Below are positions 20,502 to 29,162 of a DNA stretch of 58,985 nt, piece by piece. The position numbers and the translations under genes are program-made. This DNA comes from Candidatus Gemmiger excrementipullorum. Lineage in GTDB: Bacteria; Bacillota; Clostridia; Oscillospirales; Ruminococcaceae. Within the stretch, counting starts at the first letter, position 1. Every line of letters begins with the position of its first letter. Below the pieces are notes generated by a model, which saw only the letters and a program-made list of their open reading frames with translations, was not told the DNA's origin and searched no databases. The DNA is taken from positions 1 through 58,985 of the forward strand of contig DXEI01000029.1 of assembly GCA_019115045.1 (NCBI GenBank), written 5' to 3'.

Positions 20502-21271
20502 GCCCGCACCTCCCCGCACAGGCGGCGTTTGGCCGCGCGCAAGCCCCGCGCCGCCGCTACCGACAGCAGCGCCGAAAGCAGCACGATCACCAGCGTCCAG
20601 GCAAAGACGTCGGGCGTCGAGAGCGTGATCTTGGCGCGGTAGAGCGCGTCGCCGACGCTGTGGTCGGGCAGGCCGATGACCTCGGCCGAGACGCCGCTTT
20701 TCCAGCACATGCCCATGGCGGCGATGCAGCTTTCGCAAAACGCCGGGAAGATGCCCGGCAGCCAGATATAGCGCAGCCGCGCCGCCAGCGGCAGGCGGTA
20801 GACGCGCGCCATCTCCAGCAGCTGGGCGTCAGTGTCGGCAATGCCGGCCAGCACGCCCGCATAGACGACGGGCAGCACATGGGTGAAGCTGACGACGACC
20901 GAAAGGTTGGCCCCGCGCACCCACAGCAGCGCCAGAATGACAAAGCTGGCCACCGGCATGGCGCGGATGAGCTGCATGAGCGGTTCCAGCAGCAGGCGCA
21001 GGCCCTGCCAGCGCGCGCTGCCCGCGCCCAGCAGCAGCCCGCCCGCCACGGCCAGCGCAAACCCGGCCAAAATGCGCAGCGCGCTGAACGCGATGCGCTG
21101 CCAGAACTCCGCCGTGGGCAGCAGCCGGGCCAGCGCCTGCAACGCCTGCCAGGGCGTAGCCAGAAACAGGCCGCCGTGGCCCAGCGTCATGGCGGCCAGC
21201 TGCCAGACGGCCAGCCAGAACGCCAGCACCGCCAGCCGCTGCCAGCCCTTAGGCGCCGTAGTAGAAGTCAT
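20498..21271 (-). CDS. ABC transporter permease (SsuC/TauC-like)
   Basis: MTSTTAPKGWQRLAVLAFWLAVWQLAA...; LLLEPLMQLIRAMPVASFVILALLWV; overlaps neighbours on both sides. Confidence 0.88.
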   Translation of the reverse strand: MTSTTAPKGWQRLAVLAFWLAVWQLAAMTLGHGGLFLATPWQALQALARLLPTAEFWQRIAFSALRILAGFALAVAGGLLLGAGSARWQGLRLLLEPLMQLIRAMPVASFVILALLWVRGANLSVVVSFTHVLPVVYAGVLAGIADTDAQLLEMARVYRLPLAARLRYIWLPGIFPAFCESCIAAMGMCWKSGVSAEVIGLPDHSVGDALYRAKITLSTPDVFAWTLVIVLLSALLSVAAARGLRAAKRRLCGEVRA

Positions 21272-22310
21272 CGGCCGGCAGCGCGCCGCCCACACTGGCG
21301 GGGTCGGCGTCAAACAGCACCTGGAAGTAGTTGACGAGGTCGGTCTTCATCTGATCGCCGGTCTCAAACACGATGTTGCAGGCGGGCAGCGCCTTTTGGG
21401 CCAGCGCCGCCTTGGCGACGATGCCGTACTGCTCGCACAAGGCGGCGGTGCCTTCCAGGTCGGTGTTGGCGGCCTCGACGCTGGCGGCGTAGCCGTCCAG
21501 GAAGGCCTCAAACGCGGCGGGGTCGGCCTCGACGGCGTCCTTGCGCGCCACCAGCACGCCGGTGACCAGCTGGGAACCGGCCACGGCCTCCCACTCCTCG
21601 TTCATGTCCAGCGCGACGCGCAGCCCCTCGACCTGGGACAGCGCGCTGGTCACGAACGGCTGCGGCAGCATGGCGATGCTGGCCATGCCGGCCTGCACCT
21701 GGCTGAGCGCCTCGGTCGCCTCGCTGCAATACTCGATGGTGACGTCGGCGTCGGGGTCGATGCCGTTCTGGCTGAGCACGTAGCGCAGCACATACTCCGG
21801 CGTGGTGCCCTTGCCCGTCGTGACGATGGTCTGGCCTTTGAGGTCGGCCACGCTCTGGATGGTCTCGCCGTTTTCCAGGATGTACAGCACGCCCAGCGTG
21901 TTGACGCAGGCGACCTCGACGGCGCCCTCGGTCTTTTGGTACAGCGTGGCGGCCAGGTTGGCGGGCACCGCCGCGGCGTCCAGCTCGCCTTTTACCAGCA
22001 GCGGCACGATCTCATCGGCCGCGCCGTACATCGTAAACTCGTAGTTGGCGCCGTCCGCGCTGCTCATCAGGTTGACAAGGCCCATCGTCGTGGGGCCCTT
22101 GAGCCCGGCGATGCGCAGCGCCGCCCCCGCCGTCTCGGGGCTGGCGGGCGTTTCCTCTTGCGGCGCAGCGGCTTCCGGGGACGCCGCCGCGGAGGAGGCA
22201 GCCTCCGGCGCAGCGTCCGCCGCAGAAGAAGCTGCCGTAGTGCCGCAGGCCGCCAGCGAGACGCACAGCGCCAGCGCGGTAAAAACAGAAATGATGCGTT
22301 TGATGACCAT
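21249..22310 (-). CDS. ABC transporter substrate-binding lipoprotein (SsuA/NMT1-like)
   Basis: Signal with lipobox-like SLAACGTT; AALRIAGLKGPTTMGLVNLMSSADG; LKGQTIVTTGKGTTPEYVLRYVLSQNGID. Confidence 0.88.
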   Translation of the reverse strand: MVIKRIISVFTALALCVSLAACGTTAASSAADAAPEAASSAAASPEAAAPQEETPASPETAGAALRIAGLKGPTTMGLVNLMSSADGANYEFTMYGAADEIVPLLVKGELDAAAVPANLAATLYQKTEGAVEVACVNTLGVLYILENGETIQSVADLKGQTIVTTGKGTTPEYVLRYVLSQNGIDPDADVTIEYCSEATEALSQVQAGMASIAMLPQPFVTSALSQVEGLRVALDMNEEWEAVAGSQLVTGVLVARKDAVEADPAAFEAFLDGYAASVEAANTDLEGTAALCEQYGIVAKAALAQKALPACNIVFETGDQMKTDLVNYFQVLFDADPASVGGALPADDFYYGA

Positions 22311-22372
22311 GACAGGAAAACCCTCCTTGTTGCATTTGCGGCCTTACTATACTATACTAAGGGGGAATTGTC

Positions 22373-22388
22373 TGTTGCCTGCGCAACA
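22373..22388. promoter_or_regulatory. Candidate CRP/FNR-family operator in the divergent promoter region
   Basis: Perfect palindrome TGTTGC-CTGC-GCAACA between an ABC operon (minus) and a CRP/FNR gene (plus). Confidence 0.5.
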
Positions 22389-22410
22389 TTTTTTTAGGAG
22401 GCCCCCCCCT

Positions 22411-23103
22411 ATGGACTACACGCCCTATTACGACACGCTGCGCCGCACGCCGCTGTTTTGCGGTATGCCCGACGCCGACCTCAACACGCTGATGCACTGT
22501 TTTGCGCCGCATATACGGCGGTATGCGCGCGGCGAACTGCTGCTGCTGGCCGGGTACGAGATGCACGAAGTGGGCGTTGTGCTGTGCGGCGAGATCGTGG
22601 CCGCCAAGCCGATGCCCGACGGCACCGCCGTGGTGATGGCGCACATGGGCCCCGGCGGCGTGTTTGCCGACGTGCTGGCCGGCAGCCGCGACAAAAGCCC
22701 CGTGAACGTGACGGCCGCCGCCCCCTGCGAAGTGCTGTACCTGCCGTGTGAGGCGCTGCTGCGCCCCTGCGGCGCGCTGCACCCGGCGCATTTGCAGCTG
22801 CTGCACAACTGGCTGCAGACGGTCAGCGGCAAATACTTTGCGCTGGATCGCCGCCTGGAGCTGCTGTGCTGCCGCAGCCTGCGCGGGCGCATCTGCCTGT
22901 GGCTGCTGGAGCAGCGCGAGCAGGCCGGCGCCGACACCTTTACCACGCCGCTGACGCGGGCGGAGCTGGCGTCCTACCTGAACTGCGACCGCAGCGCGCT
23001 GTGCCGCGAGCTGGGCCGCATGCAGGCCGAGGGGCTGGTGGCGCTGTACCGGCGCAGCTTTAAGCTGCCGGACCCCGAGCGCCTGCGCGCGGCCTGGCAG
23101 TGA
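22411..23103 (+). CDS. Crp/Fnr family transcriptional regulator
   Basis: cNMP-binding fold (YARGELLLLAGYEMHEVGVVLCGEI); HTH TPLTRAELASYLNCDRSALCRELGRMQAEGLV. Confidence 0.9.
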   Translation: MDYTPYYDTLRRTPLFCGMPDADLNTLMHCFAPHIRRYARGELLLLAGYEMHEVGVVLCGEIVAAKPMPDGTAVVMAHMGPGGVFADVLAGSRDKSPVNVTAAAPCEVLYLPCEALLRPCGALHPAHLQLLHNWLQTVSGKYFALDRRLELLCCRSLRGRICLWLLEQREQAGADTFTTPLTRAELASYLNCDRSALCRELGRMQAEGLVALYRRSFKLPDPERLRAAWQ

Positions 23104-23205
23104 TTGCAGCCGCTGCCGCCGTATGCTATAATGCTGGTATCGTTGGCAGCGCCCCGCCGCGCGCGGCGCTGCGCCCTGCCGTTTCCCAAAGAAAAAGGAG
23201 TTTTT

Positions 23206-24849
23206 ATGCCTTCCCTGACCTGTTTACGGCCGCCGCTTTCGCTGCTGCGGCCGGCGCTGCGCCCCGAAAAACGCTGGCACACCCTTTGGCTGGTGTTTTC
23301 CTGGGCGTGCCTGTTGTTTGTGTGCATCCGCGGCTGGCTGGTGATCCAGGGGCGGATGTATTATCTGCTGGACTCTGACATGAGCAGCGACCTGGTGCTG
23401 AGTTATGTTTTGCGCCAGGAGCATGCGCTGCTGACGCAGAACTGGTACTACTCGACCGAATTGCGCGTGTTCCACAACCACCTGGTGTTTGCGCCGCTGT
23501 TTTTGTTTATGGACAACTGGCTGCAGGTGCGCACCGTCGGCACGGCGATCCTGCTGCTGGGCATGCTGGCGTCCTGCTGGTATTTCTGCCGGCAGGCGGG
23601 CATCGGGCATCTGTTCCCCGCCGTCGGCACGCTGCTGGTCGCGCCGATGTCCGAGGTATATTTCCGCATCACGCTGCTGACGGTCAGCTACCCGCCGCAC
23701 CTGTTCGCCGCGTTTTTGAGCCTGGGGCTGCTGCTGCACTTTATCCGCAGCGAGCGGCGGCGCACGCGGGGCATCCTGTTGGCGGTGCAGGTCGTGTTTT
23801 CCTTTGTCATTGGCCTGGGCGGCCTGCGCCAGGTGCTGACCTTTTACCTGCCGCTGGCGCTTACGGCGCTGGTGCTGGCGTTTTTGGCCTCGGCCCCGCG
23901 CGCCGGCGCCACGCTGCCCTGCCTGCCTGTGCCGGAACGCCGCCTGCTGGGCGGCAGCCTGCTGGCCTTTGCGGCCACGATGGCCGGCTGGCTGGTGAAC
24001 ACCCGCGTGCTGCGCTACCAATACCACTATACCAGCCAGGAAGGTATCCACTTTGCCGCCTTTGACGGCGAACGGCTGGAGCAGCTGTTCTGGGGCTGGC
24101 TGGAAAGTTTCGGGTTCCGCACCGGGGCGTATGTGACCTCGCCCCAGCTGCTGTACAATGCGTTCTGCTTTTTGGCGCTGGCGGTCATTGTATGCGCGTA
24201 CATTTCGCTGGCGCGCAGCCCGCAGCGCTACACCCTGGCCGAGCGGGTGTTCTACCTGCTTTCCTTCTTTGCGTTTTTGGCGTATGAGGGGCTGTACCTG
24301 TTTACCGATATGGTCTACTACACGCGCTACAACATCCCTGTCGTGGTGCTGATGATGCCGGTGGCGGTGGATTTTCTCTACCGGCTGCCGCGCCCGCGGG
24401 TATGGCGCGGCGCATTGCTGGGCGGCATGGCGGCGCTGCTGCTGTGGTGCGTCAACGACTACTACACCGAGCTTTGGCCCAAAAACATGACGGCCAGCCA
24501 GGAAGCCGCCGTGACCGCCCTGCGCGTGGCCGGTTATACCGAAGGGTACGCCACGTTCTGGAACGCCAACGTGATGGTGGAGATCTCCAACGGCGCGTTT
24601 GACATCCGCGTGTGGAAGGGCGGCGAGGAGATCACCGACCCCGACGCGCTGTACCCCTGGCTGCAGGAGGCTGACCACTTTACCACCACCCCCGAGGGGC
24701 CGGTGTTCCTGTTCTTTAACAAGGCGGAGGGCGAGTATACTACCGCCGCCCGCCTGCTGGACCAGGGCACGGTGGAATACGAGGACGAAAACTACATCGC
24801 CGTCGGCTACCCGAGCTATGAGGCGATGAAAGCCGACTTTGCCGGCTGA
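23206..24849 (+). CDS. Polytopic membrane protein, GT-C glycosyltransferase-like (function not recognised)
   Basis: Long ORF with RBS aaaaaggag; many hydrophobic segments; directly followed by a GT2 gene. Confidence 0.75.
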   Translation: MPSLTCLRPPLSLLRPALRPEKRWHTLWLVFSWACLLFVCIRGWLVIQGRMYYLLDSDMSSDLVLSYVLRQEHALLTQNWYYSTELRVFHNHLVFAPLFLFMDNWLQVRTVGTAILLLGMLASCWYFCRQAGIGHLFPAVGTLLVAPMSEVYFRITLLTVSYPPHLFAAFLSLGLLLHFIRSERRRTRGILLAVQVVFSFVIGLGGLRQVLTFYLPLALTALVLAFLASAPRAGATLPCLPVPERRLLGGSLLAFAATMAGWLVNTRVLRYQYHYTSQEGIHFAAFDGERLEQLFWGWLESFGFRTGAYVTSPQLLYNAFCFLALAVIVCAYISLARSPQRYTLAERVFYLLSFFAFLAYEGLYLFTDMVYYTRYNIPVVVLMMPVAVDFLYRLPRPRVWRGALLGGMAALLLWCVNDYYTELWPKNMTASQEAAVTALRVAGYTEGYATFWNANVMVEISNGAFDIRVWKGGEEITDPDALYPWLQEADHFTTTPEGPVFLFFNKAEGEYTTAARLLDQGTVEYEDENYIAVGYPSYEAMKADFAG

Positions 24850-24862
24850 TCGAGGTACCGCT

Positions 24863-25849
24863 ATGGAAAACCGCAACAACCCTGTTTTGTACATCATCAT
24901 CCCCTGCTATAACGAGCAGGATGTCCTGCCCATCACGGCGCCGCAGTTCCTGCAAAAGATCCGGGACCTGGCCGGCGCCGGCAAGATCAGCCCCGACAGC
25001 CGGGTGCTGTTCGTCAACGACGGGTCCAAAGACCGCACCTGGGCCATCATCAACGAACTGGCGGCCGCCGACCCGCACTATGCCGGCATCTGCCAGAGCC
25101 GCAACCGCGGCCACCAGAACGCCGTGCTGGCCGGGCTGATGGAAGCCAAAGACCGCTGTGACATCACGATCTCCATCGACTGCGACGGGCAGGATGACAT
25201 CAACGCCATGGACGGCATGGTGGACGCCTACCGCGACGGCTGCGACGTGGTGTACGGCGTGCGCAGCAAGCGCGACACCGATACGTTTTTTAAGCGCTTT
25301 ACGGCCGAAGCCTTTTACAAGCTGCTGAACGCCATGGGGGCCGAGGTCGTGTTCAACCACGCCGACTACCGCCTGATGAGCGCGCGCGTGCTGCAGGAAT
25401 TTGCCAAATTTGAGGAAGTCAACCTGTTTTTGCGCGGCATGGTGCCGCTGGTAGGGTTCAAGTCCACCACCGTGCTGTATGAGCGCCACGAGCGCCTGGC
25501 CGGCAAGAGCCACTACCCGCTCTCTAAAATGCTGTCGCTGGCGTTTGACGGCATCACGAGCCTTTCGACCCGGCCGATCCGTTTTATCACGGGCTTTGGC
25601 ATCTTGGTGGCGCTGGTCAGCTTTATCGGCGTATTGTGGGCGGTCATCGAGGCCGCGCTGGGCATGACGGTCTCGGGCTGGGCCAGCACGACGAGCATCA
25701 TCTGCTTTGTCTCGGGCGTGCAGCTGATCTGCCTGGGCGTCATCGGCGAGTATATCGGCAAGATCTACCTCGAGACCAAACGCCGCCCGCGCTATATCAT
25801 CAGCGAGACGACGCCCAACTTTGCCCCCGATAAGGAGGAGGACGCATGA
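24863..25849 (+). CDS. Glycosyltransferase family 2 (dolichyl/undecaprenyl-phosphate glycosyltransferase-like)
   Basis: LYIIIPCYNEQDVLPIT, LFVNDGSKDRTWAII, ISIDCDGQDDINAM, two C-terminal TM helices. Confidence 0.92.
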   Translation: MENRNNPVLYIIIPCYNEQDVLPITAPQFLQKIRDLAGAGKISPDSRVLFVNDGSKDRTWAIINELAAADPHYAGICQSRNRGHQNAVLAGLMEAKDRCDITISIDCDGQDDINAMDGMVDAYRDGCDVVYGVRSKRDTDTFFKRFTAEAFYKLLNAMGAEVVFNHADYRLMSARVLQEFAKFEEVNLFLRGMVPLVGFKSTTVLYERHERLAGKSHYPLSKMLSLAFDGITSLSTRPIRFITGFGILVALVSFIGVLWAVIEAALGMTVSGWASTTSIICFVSGVQLICLGVIGEYIGKIYLETKRRPRYIISETTPNFAPDKEEDA

Positions 25850-26418
25850 GCCGCCAGGTATGGAAGGGTTCCACCCTGCTCAACCCCGAACCGCCGGTGC
25901 TGGTGAGCTGCGGCAGCCCCGAACGCCCCAACCTGATCACCGTGGGCTGGTGCGGCACCATCTGCACCCAGCCGCCGATGCTGTCCATCAGCGTCCGGCC
26001 CGAGCGGTACAGCCACCGCCTGATCCGCGAAAGCGGCGCGTTCGTCGTCAACCTGCCCACCGAAGCGCTGGTGCGCGCGGTAGACTGGTGCGGCGTCAAA
26101 AGCGGCCGCGATGTGGACAAGTTTGCGGCCCTGGGCCTGACGGCGGAACCGGCCGCCAAGGTGGACACCGTGCTGCTGGCCGAAAGCCCTGTCAACCTGG
26201 AATGCAAGGTCACCCAGGTGATCCCGCTGGGCAGCCACGACCTGTTTTTGGCTGAGTGCGTCGCCGTCGACGTCGACGAACGGCTGCTGAACGACGACGG
26301 AAAACTCTGCCTGGAGCGCGCCAAACTGATCGTCTACTCCCACGGCGACTACCTGGCGCTGGGGCGGCGGCTGGGCACTTTTGGCTACAGCGTGCGCAAG
26401 CGCCGGCCGCGGCGGTAA
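25846..26418 (+). CDS. Flavin reductase family protein
   Basis: NLITVGWCGTICTQPPMLSISVRPERYSHRLIRESGAFVVNLPTE; ATGA overlap with the upstream gene. Confidence 0.88.
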   Translation: MSRQVWKGSTLLNPEPPVLVSCGSPERPNLITVGWCGTICTQPPMLSISVRPERYSHRLIRESGAFVVNLPTEALVRAVDWCGVKSGRDVDKFAALGLTAEPAAKVDTVLLAESPVNLECKVTQVIPLGSHDLFLAECVAVDVDERLLNDDGKLCLERAKLIVYSHGDYLALGRRLGTFGYSVRKRRPRR

Positions 26419-26430
26419 AACAGCCCCCAC

Positions 26431-26483
26431 ACAACAAAGCAGCGCCCTTTCGCGTCTTACGCGAAAGGGCGCTGCTCTGTTGT
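26431..26483. terminator. Long bidirectional terminator hairpin
   Basis: AGCAGCGCCCTTTCGCGtcttaCGCGAAAGGGCGCTGCT between convergent genes. Confidence 0.8.
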
Positions 26484-26488
26484 GCCGT

Positions 26489-27460
26489 TTACGAGACCGG
26501 GAACAGGACTTTCTGGCTGTCCAGCGCAAAAAGATTGTCCCGGTTGATGATGCGGGTGGCGGTGTCGACGTGGCGCTCCACCTCGCTGCGCTGCCCGGCC
26601 AGCAGCTTATATGCGCTCTGCACGCCAAAATACCCCATCTCGTAGGTGTTTTGCAGCACCAGCGCGTCGACGATGCCGGTCTGCAAGGCGTCGATGGTGA
26701 CGAGGTTGGAGTCAAAGCCCACCATCCACAGCGCGTCCCCCAGCTGCAGTTCCTCCACAGCCTGGGCCGCGCCGACGCTCGTCGGTTCGTTGAACGCCAG
26801 CAGCACGTTGATCTCGGGGTGGGCGCGCAGCATGTCCAGCGTATCGCGCCGGGCGCTCTCGGCCTCGGCCAGCGTGTGGATCGTGGCCACGACCTCGCTG
26901 CGGCCGCTGGCGGTAAAGGTATCCACGGCGCCGCGCTCGCGCGCCTGGCCGTTGGCGCTGTTGATGTCGTAGTTGACGATGCCGACTTTCAGCGCGCCTT
27001 CCGGCACGCCCTCCAGCGCGGCTTCGGCGGCCATCCGCCCGGCCAGGTAGTTGTCGGTGCCGATGTAGGTGGCCACGCTGGCGGCGTTGACGTCGGAGTC
27101 GATGACGACGATGTGCACGCCCTGCGCCGCGGCCGCCTCGATGGCTGGGGCGTTGGCGTCGTAGTCGATGGCGGAAAACACCAGCGCCTGCGCGCCGTCC
27201 TGCACGGCCTGGGCGATCATGGCGTTCTGGGCCTCGTAGTCCTCCTCGGTATCGGGGCCGGTGATGCTCAGGTCCAGGTTATACTCTGTCGCGGCGGCCT
27301 CGGCCCCGACGAAGACGGCTTTCCAGAAATCGGTCTCGGTCGATTTGGCCACCATCGCCACCTGGTAGCGCGCCGGGCCGTCGCCGGCGGCGGCGCAGCC
27401 GCCCAGCAGGCAGGCGGCCGCCAGCGCCAGCGCGCCCAGGCATTTAACGGGTCTTGTCAT
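26489..27460 (-). CDS. Sugar-binding periplasmic-type lipoprotein (ribose/LacI-type fold)
   Basis: Lipobox LLGGC; YQVAMVAKSTETDFWKAVFVGAEAAATEYNLDLSITGPDTEEDYEAQNAMIAQAVQDGAQALVFSAIDYDA. Confidence 0.88.
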   Translation of the reverse strand: MTRPVKCLGALALAAACLLGGCAAAGDGPARYQVAMVAKSTETDFWKAVFVGAEAAATEYNLDLSITGPDTEEDYEAQNAMIAQAVQDGAQALVFSAIDYDANAPAIEAAAAQGVHIVVIDSDVNAASVATYIGTDNYLAGRMAAEAALEGVPEGALKVGIVNYDINSANGQARERGAVDTFTASGRSEVVATIHTLAEAESARRDTLDMLRAHPEINVLLAFNEPTSVGAAQAVEELQLGDALWMVGFDSNLVTIDALQTGIVDALVLQNTYEMGYFGVQSAYKLLAGQRSEVERHVDTATRIINRDNLFALDSQKVLFPVS

Positions 27461-29162
27461 AGTCGCCCTCCCTGTCTTCCGGCACGCGCGGCATGCGGAT
27501 GGTCACCGTCGTGCCCTCGTCGGGCACGCTCTCGATGGAAAGGCCGTACTGCGGCCCAAAATAGATGCGCAGGCGGTCGTTGACGTTCTTGATGCCGATG
27601 CCGGTGCGGTCGCCCGGTTCGCTGTGCAGCAGCTGGGCGACCTGCTCGGGCGCCATGCCGATGCCGTCGTCGCTGACTTTGAACAGGATGTCGCTGCCGT
27701 CGGCGCAGACTTCGATCTCGATGTGCCCGGGCTCAACGAGCAGGTCCAGCCCGTGGGTGATGGCGTTTTCGATGATGGGCTGCAGGGTGATCTTGTTGCA
27801 CAGGCAGTGCAGGCAGCCTTCGTCGACGGTGAAGTGGTAGGTGAACTGGTTTTTGTAGCGGAATTTCTGGATCAGCAGGTAGGCCTCGGCATGCTGGAGC
27901 TCTTTTTCGATGGGGATCAGCTCATGGCCGCGGCTGATGCTGATGCGGAACAGCTTGGCCAGCGCATGCACCATCTTGACGGCGTCGGCGTTTTTGCCGC
28001 GCTCGCACATCCAGGCGATGGAGTCCAGCGTGTTGTACAAAAAGTGCGGGTTGATCTGCGCCTGCAGCGCTTTGAGCTCGGTCTTGCGCAGGTTGACTTC
28101 CTCCTCGCGCACGGTGGTCATCAGCGCCTGGATGCGCCCGACCATGTGCCCGAAGGAATCGGAGAGTTCCTGCACCTCCCGCGTGCCGGCCACCGGCTGG
28201 AACGCAAAGCCGTCGGCGTCCTGCTCAAAGGCCTCCATGGCGTTTTCCAGCCGCTGCAGCGGGCGGCTGAGCATGTGCGAGATGACCCACCCCACCAGCA
28301 GCGCCGCCGCCAGGATCAACGCGGCGGTGGCCAGCGCGATGCGCGCCATCTGCCAAAAGCTCTCGTTGACGGTCTCGTCGATAAAGCTGACACCGACGAC
28401 CCGCCAGGCGCTGTCGGGCACGTCCTGGATGCTGCAGATGATGGTATCCTCGACGTAGGTGCCCTCGGCCAGGGTGGCCAGGCGGGCGGTATCCTCCTGC
28501 TTGATGCCGGCGTACAGCAGCTGCTGCTGCGGGTGGTAGACCATGTTGCCCTGGTCGTCCATCAAAAAGCAGTAGCCGTGCTGGCCGATGCCGACGCCGC
28601 TGATGCTGGCGCCGATGTTGGAAAACCGCACATCCACCGCCACCCAGCGGAAGGACGCGCCGGCGGGCATGGGCCGCACGACGGTGACGACCCAGGGGTA
28701 GTACCCGGCAAAGATGGACTCGACATGCGGGGCGCTGATATACCCGTCGGGGGAGTTTTGCGCGGCCGCCAGGTCAAAGGAAAGATTTTGCAGCACCTGC
28801 CGGCGGGGGGTGTGGTCCAGCGCCCAGCAGTTTTGCAGCGCGCCGGCCTCGGTATAGGTCGTGACGGCCACGACCTCGCTGCGGGCGTTGAGCCAGGCTT
28901 CGAGGTACTCGTCGCGGTCCCCGGGCGCGGCGTACATCTCCCCCATGACGTCGGAGATGGTGTCGTCGAGGTTCTGCACATAGTTGCTGACGGTACCCAC
29001 GACCTGGCTGACGGCCTGGGCGCTGCTGGTGCGCGCGTTCTGCACGGCGACCGTGCGGTACCCGCGCAGAAACGCCGTCACGCAGACGGCCAGCGTCACG
29101 GCGGCCACCGAGGTGATGAGCGCGACGATGAGCGGCGCGGTGCGCGGCGCGCGGCGGCTCAT
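27444..29162 (-). CDS. Sensor histidine kinase, YesM family
   Basis: N-terminal TM, extracellular Cache-like region, HAMP, LKALQAQINPHFLYNTLDSIAWM, TGIGIKNVNDRLRIYFG. Confidence 0.94.
   Translation of the reverse strand: MSRRAPRTAPLIVALITSVAAVTLAVCVTAFLRGYRTVAVQNARTSSAQAVSQVVGTVSNYVQNLDDTISDVMGEMYAAPGDRDEYLEAWLNARSEVVAVTTYTEAGALQNCWALDHTPRRQVLQNLSFDLAAAQNSPDGYISAPHVESIFAGYYPWVVTVVRPMPAGASFRWVAVDVRFSNIGASISGVGIGQHGYCFLMDDQGNMVYHPQQQLLYAGIKQEDTARLATLAEGTYVEDTIICSIQDVPDSAWRVVGVSFIDETVNESFWQMARIALATAALILAAALLVGWVISHMLSRPLQRLENAMEAFEQDADGFAFQPVAGTREVQELSDSFGHMVGRIQALMTTVREEEVNLRKTELKALQAQINPHFLYNTLDSIAWMCERGKNADAVKMVHALAKLFRISISRGHELIPIEKELQHAEAYLLIQKFRYKNQFTYHFTVDEGCLHCLCNKITLQPIIENAITHGLDLLVEPGHIEIEVCADGSDILFKVSDDGIGMAPEQVAQLLHSEPGDRTGIGIKNVNDRLRIYFGPQYGLSIESVPDEGTTVTIRMPRVPEDREGDYDKTR

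Noticed and set aside
23224-24900. 558-aa minus-strand ORF
   Set aside because: Antisense to the membrane protein gene; Q/H/R-rich shadow ORF.
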